Shown: positions 14,560 to 23,717, numbered from the stretch's first letter. The stretch is 36,047 nucleotides of DNA from a virus (IMGVR_UViG_3300022690_001581:1-36047), one strand, 5' to 3'. Notes: generated from the letters alone by a model not told the origin. Program-made: numbers and translations.

Positions 14560-14971
14560 ATTTTTTAAGGTTACTACCCGTCAATGCGTAGTACTTTCCT
14601 GCGCAGCATACCCACCTAGCACCACTGAAATGCGGCGGTAGTGAACGTAAATCTAGATGCAGACCACCTACCTTCATACCTGAAAAACGCCAATCTGAGT
14701 AGATGCCAAGGCCTGTAAAATTAAATTGTTCTGCATGTAAATAAAAATCAAAAATATTAATGGCTGGACACATTACATCTACTGCTAAGCCTCTAGGATG
14801 CTGTGAGTTTTTGGAGTGCTTGCCTTGAGTACCGTATGAAATTATTATTCTGCTACCTACATCTTTCCGTAAAGCGTCTAGCTCGAATAACAAATCATGA
14901 TTCATCATGTCTGCATTACCCCAATTTTCCTCACGTACAAAATGCTTTAACTGATCAAAAATATTTTTCAT
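14546..14971 (-). CDS. M15-family peptidase, probable endolysin
   Basis: 141 residues with the zinc ligands and catalytic pattern of the peptidase M15_3 group: SQHPRGLAVDVM gives H58 and D65, and GGLHLDLR gives H105 followed by D107. These cut peptide cross-links in peptidoglycan. No signal peptide is present, so it would need the holin-like protein encoded just upstream. It overlaps that gene by 4 bases. It is transcribed at the end of the late region, as is usual for lysis genes in this layout. Confidence 0.85.
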   Translation of the reverse strand: MKNIFDQLKHFVREENWGNADMMNHDLLFELDALRKDVGSRIIISYGTQGKHSKNSQHPRGLAVDVMCPAINIFDFYLHAEQFNFTGLGIYSDWRFSGMKVGGLHLDLRSLPPHFSGARWVCCAGKYYALTGSNLKKFKII

Positions 14972-15219
14972 GGCTTAAGCTCTTTCGCTAATGACTTTAG
15001 ATTAATAGATAGACAAAGATCAAAAACAATATATGCGATAACAGCGCCTAGCTTATGTTCTGTGAATTTAATAATGTATTTTGCTACAAATTTATCATCA
15101 TCTTTAGTGCCAGTTTCTTTAACCTTTTTAATGATGAAAGTCATAGCAGGCTTTGCTACCAAACGAGCAGAGCCAATAAAAGTTGTTACGCCTGTTATTA
15201 CAGCTAAAATTAATTCCAT
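14968..15219 (-). CDS. Holin-like membrane protein
   Basis: 83 residues with two hydrophobic segments, MELILAVITGVTTFIGSARL (residues 1-20) and LGAVIAYIVFDLCLSIN (about 57-73), separated by a Lys-rich loop. Size, two transmembrane parts and position directly before the M15 peptidase fit a class II type holin. There is no family-specific motif, so the call rests on topology and context. Confidence 0.65.
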   Translation of the reverse strand: MELILAVITGVTTFIGSARLVAKPAMTFIIKKVKETGTKDDDKFVAKYIIKFTEHKLGAVIAYIVFDLCLSINLKSLAKELKP

Positions 15220-15575
15220 TATAGCCCCCTAGTCATGTGTTCACACATCGTTTTTACTGTGCCTGATAGAGTGCCACATTTTATTTTCAATGTTTCTAGA
15301 CCTGTTTTCCTGGCATCCATTTTAAGCTTTAATTGCATCTCGACATCGGTTTTAGTTGGTGGCATAGGTGGAGTAAATGTAGCCCCATCATATGACCAAC
15401 CAGGTCCGGCAAAATCATCTTTTATTATGTTATCGAAACCTGATAATTTTGAAACGAAATCAGCATTGGCATTTATCGAGTTGACAACTTTTCCGTTTTT
15501 GATTAACTGCCATTTTTCGGCGAAAGAATTAAAACAAAACTGAACCATTAAAATCATTATGATTATTTTCATCAT
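15219..15575 (-). CDS. Secreted fibre-region protein
   Basis: 118 residues. Residues 1-19, MMKIIIMILMVQFCFNSFA, form a Sec signal with cleavage after SFA. The mature part begins EKWQLIKNGKVVNSI and contains GWSYDGATFTPPMPP, a pattern seen in small proteins next to phage tail fibres, sometimes called assembly or tail-tip proteins. The mature part has two Cys, in a C-x10-C arrangement at the C-terminus. A signal peptide on such a protein is unusual. It overlaps the upstream gene by 4 bases and the downstream holin by one. Confidence 0.7.
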   Translation of the reverse strand: MMKIIIMILMVQFCFNSFAEKWQLIKNGKVVNSINANADFVSKLSGFDNIIKDDFAGPGWSYDGATFTPPMPPTKTDVEMQLKLKMDARKTGLETLKIKCGTLSGTVKTMCEHMTRGL

Positions 15576-16939
15576 CTATACTCCCACACAATTATTATCC
15601 CAGCTGCACCGGCACCGCCAGCCTTATCTACGACTGAACCAGCTGTGTATCCACCACCACCACCACCACCAGGAACAAAACCGACACCACCAGCATCATT
15701 ATTTGGCACCACGCCCACACCACCCGCGCCACCGCTTGGACCAGCTGCTTTACCACCGATACCACCTTGAGAATTTGGTGCAGCGGCTAGGGCTAGACCT
15801 GAAGAACCAGCTTCACCTTGAACATTAACATCACCTAAACTACCCACACCACCGATAACAAAAGGTGCAGAAATTACAGCTACACTTGACTGTGTCGGAT
15901 CGCCAATTCCAGCCAAACCACCTGTCGCCTGCGCATGTCCACCAAATGAAGATGTACCGCCTGCACCTCCGTTACCACCACCTGAAGCTGCACCACCACC
16001 GCCTGCTGCGCCGACAGTAACGGTTTCAGTCGATCCAAGACCCACTGTAATAAATTTAAGTGAATAGCCACCACCACCACCACCACCACCTGCACTTGAG
16101 AAAGTTCCAGCAGCACCATCTGCGCCACCACCTCCACCTCCACCACCATAGACCTCTACCATAACTGCTCTGGTTCCAGCGGTGGGTGTCCACGTACCTG
16201 ATGATGTAAATATTTGAGTACCAATTAATGTGTAGGCTGGATTTCTGAAGTTATCGACCTTGGCAATTGTTCCCCAATTTGGATTTGACCATGTGGCTGT
16301 GGTTGATCCAATCCACCTGATTGGCTTACTCGTGTGTGCGCCTGTACAATACAAAGTTGTAGCGTCAGTTTCTGCACCTGCTGTTAAAGCTGTTGCAGAC
16401 GCCAATTCATCGTCTGGGAATAATTTCAATGACAAACATATTTCGTCCGTGGTGTCAGAAAGTACATACATATTAATTGATTGAGGGACTGATGCTGTAG
16501 AACCAATAGAATCTTGCGCCTCTAAAGTAATTGATGTAGCTGCAATAAATGAAACCTCATCGAATCCCCCATTAGTTATTGTAGAGTTTCTAAAAGACAC
16601 AATAACAGCAGCATCCCCAGTAGACGGGTCTGTAGAACCATCTGCTTGTGTTAGATCCACAACTAAATCGTTAGTACTAATAGCAACTTGAGAACCTAAA
16701 TTTATTAGCCCGTTAGGGGATGCGCCACCTGCTGATATTGATACAGAGTCAAAAGATGTGCCATTAAATACCTGTAATACTTTAGTTGCACTATCATAAA
16801 CTATATCACCTTCACGAGAAACGCCCACTAGTGGCGTAGTTTGCGGTGTAAGCCTTACAGTGCCGTAAGTGCTACGCTTGGCGGCCAAACCACTAGCAGA
16901 GGTTAACAAAATGTATAAATAAACCATAAAAATTTTCAT
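15572..16939 (-). CDS. Gly-rich tail fibre or adhesin with signal peptide
   Basis: 455 residues. A Sec signal (about residues 1-20, MKIFMVYLYILLTSASGLAA) is followed by RLTPQTTP and GDIVYDSATKVLQVFNG, a common fibre-tip opening. From about residue 240 the protein becomes a Gly-rich domain, VYGGGGGGGGADGAAG and repeated GGAGG blocks, like the polyglycine-helix adhesins of phages. It ends with GAAGIIIVWEYR, which is common for such domains. It probably binds the host. Only two Cys occur in the mature protein. The Gly tracts are encoded by CCA/CCG runs that may slip in length. Confidence 0.85.
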   Translation of the reverse strand: MKIFMVYLYILLTSASGLAAKRSTYGTVRLTPQTTPLVGVSREGDIVYDSATKVLQVFNGTSFDSVSISAGGASPNGLINLGSQVAISTNDLVVDLTQADGSTDPSTGDAAVIVSFRNSTITNGGFDEVSFIAATSITLEAQDSIGSTASVPQSINMYVLSDTTDEICLSLKLFPDDELASATALTAGAETDATTLYCTGAHTSKPIRWIGSTTATWSNPNWGTIAKVDNFRNPAYTLIGTQIFTSSGTWTPTAGTRAVMVEVYGGGGGGGGADGAAGTFSSAGGGGGGGGYSLKFITVGLGSTETVTVGAAGGGGAASGGGNGGAGGTSSFGGHAQATGGLAGIGDPTQSSVAVISAPFVIGGVGSLGDVNVQGEAGSSGLALAAAPNSQGGIGGKAAGPSGGAGGVGVVPNNDAGGVGFVPGGGGGGGYTAGSVVDKAGGAGAAGIIIVWEYR

Positions 16940-17430
16940 ACTAAATTACTCCTTGATATCCAAATGTCTACAGCGCCTGCACTTAGTTGATCAAGATTAG
17001 CGCCCGTTGCCTCTATTAATAATTCTATGTCTGTACCCACTGGTAGATCAAACCTTCCAAGATCAACTGTAACCTCATCGTTAGATGTACCGCTAACTGC
17101 TTGGAGTAAATCAAAAGATGTTAAGTACTTTTCAGTATCACCGCTTATTCCTATCTTGGCTGTTAAAACAGTAATACCAGTGCCTACAAAAGAAGTGCCA
17201 AGCTTTATCACTACTTCATGCACAGCCTCTTCAGTGATAGAAGTAAACAGCGTTATAATCTTAGATGTAGCTGCTGTAGAAAAATCCCCAAATACTTGGG
17301 CAAATTTAGTAGGGTTATTTATCCCTACCTCTAAATCTTTTCCTGCTTGAACAATACTTCTAAGTAAATCAAGACTTAAAATGCCTTGAGTATTTGATTG
17401 AGTAGGTAATGTTATGCCTGCAAAAGTCAT
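16936..17430 (-). CDS. Structural protein of the tail-tip region
   Basis: 164 residues, no signal peptide and no Cys. Beta-rich pattern (IITLFTSITEEAVHEVVIKL, then FDLPVGTDIELLIEATG), which suggests a beta-sandwich as in tail-tip or adhesin accessory proteins. No named family. It overlaps the Gly-rich fibre gene by 4 bases. Confidence 0.65.
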   Translation of the reverse strand: MTFAGITLPTQSNTQGILSLDLLRSIVQAGKDLEVGINNPTKFAQVFGDFSTAATSKIITLFTSITEEAVHEVVIKLGTSFVGTGITVLTAKIGISGDTEKYLTSFDLLQAVSGTSNDEVTVDLGRFDLPVGTDIELLIEATGANLDQLSAGAVDIWISRSNLV

Positions 17431-17439
17431 CTTATAACC

Positions 17440-18348
17440 TCATAATTCATATGCCACTAGTTTTACATTAGTTACGTGAACGGTATCGGAAGCAGAATTA
17501 ATTTTTATTCGACCTTTATAAGTATATGTACCTGCCACTACGACATCCAACGCACTAAACGATGAAGAAGGGATGAAAGTATCTGTCTGTGTTCCTCCGC
17601 TAACCCCAAAAAATTCTGCGCTTATCACGGTACCGCCACGATCAAAATTGAATATGCCTTGGCAAGTACCATTTGCGCTCACATCCTCACAGCGAATATT
17701 ATTAATGCCTATAGAATTAGTGCCTTGTAAAAAAAGTCTCACTGGCCGCCCAGTAGTAGTCAGCGTGACACTAAGATTAGTTATGTCCACAGTTGAGCTG
17801 CTAGTAGTTGAAAATGAACCAGAACTAGCGGATATTTGCTCGCCTACAGCCGCTAGTTTATCTCTAGTTACTGCATTCCCGTTTATTTTGTCAGTCGTGA
17901 CAGCACTTGCATTTATTTTTGAGGTTTCAATTGCAAGAGCTACAATTTCATCAGTGTCTACTGAATTTGTGCCCATTTGAGTAGTTGTTATCGAACCAGT
18001 TACTATACCGGCACCCGCTAAACCAGCGCTTGATATATTGACTACTTCAGTATCACCAATCTCTATACTTAAATCACCTGCTACCTCTTTTAAGGCTATA
18101 CCGCTAGCAGTAGGCCCTAAAAATAAATCTGACCACCTAAGTAATGAAGTGCCTAAACTGCCTGCATCATCTGTAGCAACGCCAGAAGAATTTCTAGGTA
18201 CCCAATTTTGATAAGTAGCTGTGCGCACATCGTTGATATCTGTTTTACGTACTCTGGGACCAACGATTTGACTCAAAGTTCCAGTACCAGCAAAAACTGC
18301 ATCACAACTCATAAAAATAAATACACAACACAAAAATACATACTTCAT
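17440..18348 (-). CDS. Fibre-like protein with signal peptide
   Basis: 302 residues. Residues 1-20, MKYVFLCCVFIFMSCDAVFA, are a Sec signal; a lipobox at C15 is weak. The middle has short repeats, such as NSVDTDEIVALAIETSKI and AVTTDKINGNAVTRDKL, spaced about 10 residues, typical of elongated fibre stalks. A C-terminal beta domain includes NIRCEDVSANGTC, the only two Cys of the mature part. Likely an exported or envelope-routed fibre component. Function is inferred from repeat type and position. Confidence 0.75.
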   Translation of the reverse strand: MKYVFLCCVFIFMSCDAVFAGTGTLSQIVGPRVRKTDINDVRTATYQNWVPRNSSGVATDDAGSLGTSLLRWSDLFLGPTASGIALKEVAGDLSIEIGDTEVVNISSAGLAGAGIVTGSITTTQMGTNSVDTDEIVALAIETSKINASAVTTDKINGNAVTRDKLAAVGEQISASSGSFSTTSSSTVDITNLSVTLTTTGRPVRLFLQGTNSIGINNIRCEDVSANGTCQGIFNFDRGGTVISAEFFGVSGGTQTDTFIPSSSFSALDVVVAGTYTYKGRIKINSASDTVHVTNVKLVAYEL

Positions 18349-18350
18349 TA

Positions 18351-19589
18351 TTAAACCTTTCGTAATTTTAAATCTATTTCAAATCGATTTACACTAGGCT
18401 GAATTCTAACGCCAATCAATGCATAATTTTCAGATTCAGCAACTTCAAAACTTGTTAACTCTTCTGCATAATTAGATACCTCATAATCTGACACCTCATA
18501 AAATGCTTGATCTTCTACATCAACAACTAATGGCGGACTATCCACTTTTAATATAGACATTAACGCATATTTTATACGCTCTGAATTCATTGGCATTCTA
18601 ACAGTAAAACGCCTTTCTGGATTTGCGAAAAATGACACGATTGATGTAGCTACCGTTGTACGTTTTGTTGTGTCAGTAATTGACGGTATATCTATTTCTA
18701 ATTTCCGTATGCCAAACTGACTTTGTGATGTCGCATCACTAGCAGATACAGAGGAATCTTTTATAGTAACAAAATTTATTATTTGATCGGTGCCTGGATC
18801 AATTTGGCTAATATTAATTAAAGTCTGTACTGCAGTGTCACTAGTCGGACCTACTAAAGTTTCAAGTGATGAGCCTGTAGGTACTCTGTCTTTTAAAATA
18901 AAATTACTATTTTCATCGATAAATAAAATACTATTTCCAATCAATAATAATTCTTCTAAGGACTCTTTACCTGTTTCACCTACATAGCCTGTAGTCACAT
19001 CTAATATAGGATTATTAGACGGGTTTATATTTGCTGCTAATACTGTTACATGATCAGTTATTTTAGTTTGATCTAGTATTGCTAAAATTGCAGTTTTTAC
19101 TGTGTCAACTCCTGCAGTTAGGGCGGGAGTAAGTACTTGGTCTACAAGGGACTCACGTCCAATAACTGTAAAATTTAACATGTGATTTAATAAATTCATT
19201 TTAGTGCCACTATCATCCAGTAAGCCTCTAAAAATTTCTATCTCATCTGATAAAGTAAAAGTCGCATATTTAGCTATATTCCAAAAAGGCTCTACATCTG
19301 CTAAGTCAAAAGTAATTCTTACTGGCGTGCCTTTACGCGCAAATTTAAAAATACTTGTAGCTATTGGGACCTCTGAATATCGTCCTTTTAGGTTTGAGAT
19401 TTTGAAACTATATGTAGAAACATTAACTAAACCTATTTGTATATCATTACGGTCAATTGCCTTACTGATAGCTCCGATAGATGCTATGTCTACATCATCG
19501 GTAATTTCTGTCCAGTTATCTATCTCACCATCGGTTTTTGATAGATTACCAAGATCATCAAAAGGTGCCACAAATAGTCTTACCCTCAT
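18351..19589 (-). CDS. Tail-tip/baseplate hub-like protein
   Basis: 412 residues. The first 130 residues are beta-rich (VRLFVAPFDDLGNL, SFKISNLKGRYSE), and later parts (RRFTVRMPMNSERIKYALMS) resemble the hub or tail-associated proteins that follow the distal tail gene in siphophages. No enzymatic motif is seen and there is no Cys. It overlaps the upstream gene by 4 bases and lies 3' of the tape measure and Dit-like genes, matching the usual order of tail-tip genes. The assignment is by position and general fold. Confidence 0.65.
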   Translation of the reverse strand: MRVRLFVAPFDDLGNLSKTDGEIDNWTEITDDVDIASIGAISKAIDRNDIQIGLVNVSTYSFKISNLKGRYSEVPIATSIFKFARKGTPVRITFDLADVEPFWNIAKYATFTLSDEIEIFRGLLDDSGTKMNLLNHMLNFTVIGRESLVDQVLTPALTAGVDTVKTAILAILDQTKITDHVTVLAANINPSNNPILDVTTGYVGETGKESLEELLLIGNSILFIDENSNFILKDRVPTGSSLETLVGPTSDTAVQTLINISQIDPGTDQIINFVTIKDSSVSASDATSQSQFGIRKLEIDIPSITDTTKRTTVATSIVSFFANPERRFTVRMPMNSERIKYALMSILKVDSPPLVVDVEDQAFYEVSDYEVSNYAEELTSFEVAESENYALIGVRIQPSVNRFEIDLKLRKV

Positions 19590-20407
19590 CTTAAAACCTG
19601 CCTAAGTAGTACCCTAAACTTAATGCCATTATTGTAAATTCCCCTATTCTTATTGGGTCTGAATTGGCCGACAAATCTAGATACAAAAATATCTTTAAAT
19701 CTGTAACCCTCTACTAATGGTATAAACTGTGAGTCATCCCCACCGCATGGCCAGAATAAAAATCCATCTACTTTGTTAAATAATAAATCAATTATATCTA
19801 AGTCTGCTTGTAAGGTATAATTACTAACAGCTAAGGTTGTACGATAGCCCCCTTGTCTATCAATAATATTTGCTAGCCCTTCTAACGCCTCTGTAGCGCT
19901 TGTATCTCTACCTACTCGTATCCCTCCCATGACGGGAAATCCCTTTAACTGCCCTATTTTTTCAGTGGTGATAAATTGAGTTAGTATTTTTGCATCATCG
20001 ACTACAAACGTTGCCTTAATAGTTATGCGTACTCTTTCTGCATCAACAACCTTAACTGTTTCATGAAAAGATTCATTAGATGTATTTCCAGTAAATGAAG
20101 TTGTGCCGCCTGTAACCAATGTAAACAATTTGAATATAGCGCCGTCAAAATATTCAATGTCATAATCTTTAAAATTATGTCCAATTAAAATCAATGAATC
20201 TAGTTCGACTACACGGCCAAAGTCTAAAGTGTAAGTAGTGTTTGCTGCATCTGTAGAATCATCTGTTTGCCATGCTGAAGTATTTTTACGATTTACTGCA
20301 AGGTCTGATAACTCTGAATTTTCACTAGCCGTAGTTGATGCCCCTGCTATAAAAAAGTTTGGGTCTGCTTTATTCTTTTCAAAAAATAATAATTGTTCTG
20401 ATGCCAC
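19586..20407 (-). CDS. Distal tail (Dit-like) protein with discoidin-like domain
   Basis: 273 residues. Residues about 30-130 (AWQTDDSTDAANTTYTLDFG, LDSLILIGHNFKDYDIEY) resemble an F5/8-type (discoidin) galactose-binding-like domain that could bind sugars. The C-terminal half, with GFLFWPCGGDDSQF and YRFKDIFVSRF, is typical of tail-tip proteins. It directly follows the tape measure gene, the position of Dit in siphophages. Sugar binding is inferred. Confidence 0.65.
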   Translation of the reverse strand: MASEQLLFFEKNKADPNFFIAGASTTASENSELSDLAVNRKNTSAWQTDDSTDAANTTYTLDFGRVVELDSLILIGHNFKDYDIEYFDGAIFKLFTLVTGGTTSFTGNTSNESFHETVKVVDAERVRITIKATFVVDDAKILTQFITTEKIGQLKGFPVMGGIRVGRDTSATEALEGLANIIDRQGGYRTTLAVSNYTLQADLDIIDLLFNKVDGFLFWPCGGDDSQFIPLVEGYRFKDIFVSRFVGQFRPNKNRGIYNNGIKFRVLLRQVLR

Positions 20408-22992
20408 TAGCTACTCCTCAATCCTAAGTCAGGTAATTTAGATATGCCTTGCGCCTGTCTACGAACTACGTCTATTTCAAACATCTCCACTGCATCACCT
20501 TTTAAATTTATAGTTAAATCTATTTCCTCTGCGCCTACATCTTCGCCTGGATCTGGACGCCCTGCAGTTTGTAAAAAGCTAGGTGTCAATGCTGCAGGTA
20601 CTATTAGTTCCCCTGGTTCTGCTAATATGTTTACACGATCACGTTGCCCCCCTATAGCATTAGGAACTATTCCCCCGCCCTGAGCTTTTATAACTGAACC
20701 AGCCTGCTCTGCCCCAAATAAAACTATAGCCGCTGCTGCAGCAGCCCCAAGTGCAGCCCCTATAGGACCAAATTTAGCAAAAGAAGTAAAAGCATCGACT
20801 GCCCCCCTAGCAGTGCTTATACCAATTTGTACTAATGCAGAAGATTTACCTATGGCCTTTAACTGACTATTTTTAGATCTCTGTAAACCCACGAGAAGCT
20901 TCGATGCTTTGTCAGCATTTTTTACCTCTTCACTATTTACAACTCTATTTATTGTAGCAAACGTTGTACCAAATCTTTCTTGCTCAGCTAGAAAAGTATT
21001 ATTTTCTTTTATTCTGGTAGCCAGCTGCTCTTTAGCAAAATCATTTCTTATTTTTCGTTTTGTCTTTATTGTCTTTTTAGCATTATCAAGATCTTTTTTG
21101 CTTAATGCTACTTGATTATCTACTGTAAGTTGGTCAAACGATGCTATTAACGCCGCGTCTTTTTCACGTTCTTCTATAAGTAATTCTCGTTTAGTTTCTC
21201 CCTCATCTCTAATGCGTTGTAGATCTTGTTCAGCTTTTTCATCTTTTTTAGATTCATCTTCTTCATCTTTTTTAGCCTCACCAATTTCGGGGGCATCTGC
21301 TTGTAGCGCCTCAGCAAAAGCTACATTGAAAGCGCCTGCAGTTTTTTTGCCAATATCCACAAGGCCATTAATCAAATTATCTTTTAATGTATCTAATCCG
21401 CTTTTTATTTTAGCAATATCAAATGTAAATACCCCTACTAGAATACTGCCAAGTGCAGATAGCTGCTCACCTGCTTTTTGTACAAATGCTTTTATAAATG
21501 TTCCAGCAGCTTTAAATGTGGCAATTGTAGCAGGTACTATTTTTTTGTAGTTAAGAAGTAAAAATCCAAGAGCTACAACTAAAAGTCCTATGCCTGTAGC
21601 GCCTGCTAATACACGCACTGCTGTAGCACTAGCAAGTGTTGTGATTCTAAATAATTTTAATATTTTATCGCCTACGCCAACTACAAAATTTAAAGCGCCT
21701 TGGCTTATTGCTGCAATTTTAGTAGCTGCATTTGTAGCAATTAATAAAGCCTTAAATTTTATATAGCCTAATGTAGCTAAGGCCACTATGGTTACTGTGC
21801 CAAATAGAGCAGCAGACAAACCAATAACTACAGCAATTGCCTTAATGAATAGGGGATTAAGACCGACAAATACTTTAACAATCTCTGCCAATGCATTCGC
21901 AGATGTATTAACTACAGGCGCAAATTGTTCTCCTAACACAGTGGCTGCGGCATCTACAGAAGTTCCTAACCTTTTAAATGCTCTTTCTGATGTAGCATTT
22001 TTTACATTTAATGCTTCGGTAAAAGTTGCAGCTCTTTTTTCTTCATCACCTAATTCTTTAATTTGTTTTTTGACGAGATCAGACTGAGCGCCAGTCAATG
22101 AAAGCACTGTGCCTAGGGCCTCTGAACTTCCAAGTAGCCTTTGTATCTCTACTACATTTCCACCTGTAGCCTCTTTTAATAAATCAAGAGATGCAATAAG
22201 TCCACGTTGCCTAATGTTCTGTAAACTTAATGCATCTTGTACAGCTGCAGATTCATTTTTTAATTTGCCCTGCACTAAAATTATTGCATTCAAAGCAGCA
22301 CGTAACTCTGACGCAGCTACAGTAGTTGGTTTAGCTCCGTTAGCTGTTAGACTTGAGAGGCTTGCTAGGGTCTCGTCAAAACTCAAACCTAGCTCTTTAC
22401 TAATTCCTGCTACCTTATTAAATTCTGATGCCAATTCAGCTACGGTAGTGACACCAAACTTTTGCGCCGTAAAAAACTTTTCTGATATTTCCCTAGCTGT
22501 ACCAGCCTCTTTACCAAAAGAAGTGAACGTAGCAGCCAACGCTTTTACAGCAACATCAGTGGTTGTAGCGCCCGCTATTGCAAGTTCTGTAGCAGCTGTT
22601 AATGCGTCTATAGAACTTTCAGCTGCTACCCCACTAGAGACTAAATCAAAAAGACCTTGATTTAATGTCTCGAAACTTTCCCCGGACTCTGCACCTAATG
22701 AAATTACCTCCCCTTTTAAATCATCTATGCCTTTAGCAAGTGTCTTAGTAGTGAAAGATGATTTATCAAGTAAGGTAACTACATTGGTAAAACCTTTTTC
22801 AAACTTAGCAAAACGCGCAGTAGTCGCTGCTATCACGCCAATCAACGCAGTAAAACCAGCAGCGCTAACCTTAGCAGTTTTTATTAAAGCTTTTTCTAGG
22901 TCCTCAGTTTTTTTTCTGACCTTGTCTAGTTCTTCAGTAAAGTTTTTAGCTGTACCATTTATTCGTATTAATAATTCTTGATCATTTGCCAT
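20407..22992 (-). CDS. Tape measure protein
   Basis: 861 residues, the second longest product in the window. The N-terminus has helical charged repeats (ELDKVRKKTEDLEKALIKTA); residues about 60-330 fit the TP901-type phage tail tape measure domain (FETLNQGLFDLVSSGVAAES, LAATFTSFGKEAGT). Hydrophobic segments follow around 380-490, with a charged coiled coil around 570-680 and a Gly/Ala-rich end. It sets tail length and passes DNA at ejection. Gene order (chaperone G/GT then tape measure) is canonical. It overlaps the chaperone T part by 11 bases. Confidence 0.93.
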   Translation of the reverse strand: MANDQELLIRINGTAKNFTEELDKVRKKTEDLEKALIKTAKVSAAGFTALIGVIAATTARFAKFEKGFTNVVTLLDKSSFTTKTLAKGIDDLKGEVISLGAESGESFETLNQGLFDLVSSGVAAESSIDALTAATELAIAGATTTDVAVKALAATFTSFGKEAGTAREISEKFFTAQKFGVTTVAELASEFNKVAGISKELGLSFDETLASLSSLTANGAKPTTVAASELRAALNAIILVQGKLKNESAAVQDALSLQNIRQRGLIASLDLLKEATGGNVVEIQRLLGSSEALGTVLSLTGAQSDLVKKQIKELGDEEKRAATFTEALNVKNATSERAFKRLGTSVDAAATVLGEQFAPVVNTSANALAEIVKVFVGLNPLFIKAIAVVIGLSAALFGTVTIVALATLGYIKFKALLIATNAATKIAAISQGALNFVVGVGDKILKLFRITTLASATAVRVLAGATGIGLLVVALGFLLLNYKKIVPATIATFKAAGTFIKAFVQKAGEQLSALGSILVGVFTFDIAKIKSGLDTLKDNLINGLVDIGKKTAGAFNVAFAEALQADAPEIGEAKKDEEDESKKDEKAEQDLQRIRDEGETKRELLIEEREKDAALIASFDQLTVDNQVALSKKDLDNAKKTIKTKRKIRNDFAKEQLATRIKENNTFLAEQERFGTTFATINRVVNSEEVKNADKASKLLVGLQRSKNSQLKAIGKSSALVQIGISTARGAVDAFTSFAKFGPIGAALGAAAAAAIVLFGAEQAGSVIKAQGGGIVPNAIGGQRDRVNILAEPGELIVPAALTPSFLQTAGRPDPGEDVGAEEIDLTINLKGDAVEMFEIDVVRRQAQGISKLPDLGLRSS

Positions 22993-23691
22993 TTTTCAAT
23001 TTCTTTTCTAAATGTCTTTGTCTCAAACGTCTTAAAAGGTTTTCAGCGTCCTTATTAAATTCTTCTCTTTCTTCTTTTCTAGCCCCTAAAGGCTGTATTG
23101 GTTTTTTGTATTCCCTACCGTGTAATTTAGCCTGTATTTCCATCTCATTTACTTTGGCTTTTTCAATCGACTTTTTCAAAAAAAGTACTTGTCTTAAAGA
23201 CAAAGAGTAAAATCGTTCTAAACTATATCCATATCTTGCAGCGAAAAAATCGTATAGGTCCGCATAACAATGCGCTGAGCCTACTATCTTACCACTGCTC
23301 TGGACTTTTTTAGTTCTTCGTCCTCCTCTATTTCATCTTTACTAGGCTCTGAAGCTCCAAGGCAAGCGTTTAAAGCATTATATAAATCAATTAAAATGGT
23401 ATTAGTATTTTTAGGGGCCTTTTCAATAGCATCTATAAAACTTTCATATGTTCCAAACAGGTCTTTTTCTTTTATAAGATGAAAAACCGTTTTAGACACT
23501 GCAGGTAAATCATTCCATTTGTTTTGTAACCTCTGGGCTAGGGCCTTTAGGCCGTCCTGTTCATCTTCAGTTTTAAACTCATCGTGCGCCCATACACGAG
23601 CATTTAAATCGAACTTCCTAAGATGATATGTCTTACCATCTAAAACAAATTCAGCGTCCCTAGCATTTAACTCATAAATTTTAGCGCCCAT
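22982..23691 (-). CDS. Tail assembly chaperone GT, by -1 frameshift
   Basis: The reading frame after the slippery site A AAA AAG (23311-23305) is open in the -1 frame from GTC at 23305 to the stop at 22982, with no stop between. The product would be 129 residues of the G protein followed by about 107 more, ending in the Lys/Arg-rich helix LLRRLRQRHLEKKLKNGK. The 73-residue open frame at 22982-23203 is thus an extension and not a separate gene. GT proteins prime tape measure folding and tail tube assembly. No ribosome binding site was seen for an independent start in the T part. Confidence 0.85.
23284..23691 (-). CDS. Tail assembly chaperone G
   Basis: 135 residues: MGAKIYELNARDAEFVLDGK, then a helical region and an acidic end EEDEELKKSRAVVR. 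Length, acidic C-terminus and position between tail tube and tape measure genes match the G part of siphophage G/GT chaperones. Most ribosomes would make this form; a minority shift at codon 128/129 to make GT. A plus-strand gene separates it from the tail tube gene. Confidence 0.85.
   Translation of the reverse strand: MGAKIYELNARDAEFVLDGKTYHLRKFDLNARVWAHDEFKTEDEQDGLKALAQRLQNKWNDLPAVSKTVFHLIKEKDLFGTYESFIDAIEKAPKNTNTILIDLYNALNACLGASEPSKDEIEEDEELKKSRAVVR
23305..23327 (-). promoter_or_regulatory. Programmed -1 frameshift signal
   Basis: On the coding strand, AGGAGG (23327-23322) is followed by 10 bases and then the slippery heptamer A AAA AAG (23311-23305). E. coli dnaX uses the same heptamer, with a Shine-Dalgarno-like stimulator at about the same distance. 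A small hairpin CGCAT-TGTT-ATGCG lies downstream, about 30 bases after the site, and may add stimulation. Confidence 0.85.
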
Positions 23692-23717
23692 AATTTCCCC
23701 TATAAGTTTATTTTTTG

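Noticed and set aside
15559-15828. Plus-strand His-rich open frame
   Set aside because: It is the antisense shadow of the Gly-rich fibre gene; the His come from CAC/CAT in the CCA runs.
15640-16145. CRISPR-like or minisatellite array from repeated CCACCA
   Set aside because: No unique spacers or fixed repeat length; it is codon repetition for Gly on the minus strand.
22982-23203. Separate 73-residue gene between chaperone G and the tape measure
   Set aside because: The frame is open back to the slippery site and is better read as the T extension of GT; its apparent start is a TTG without a ribosome binding site.
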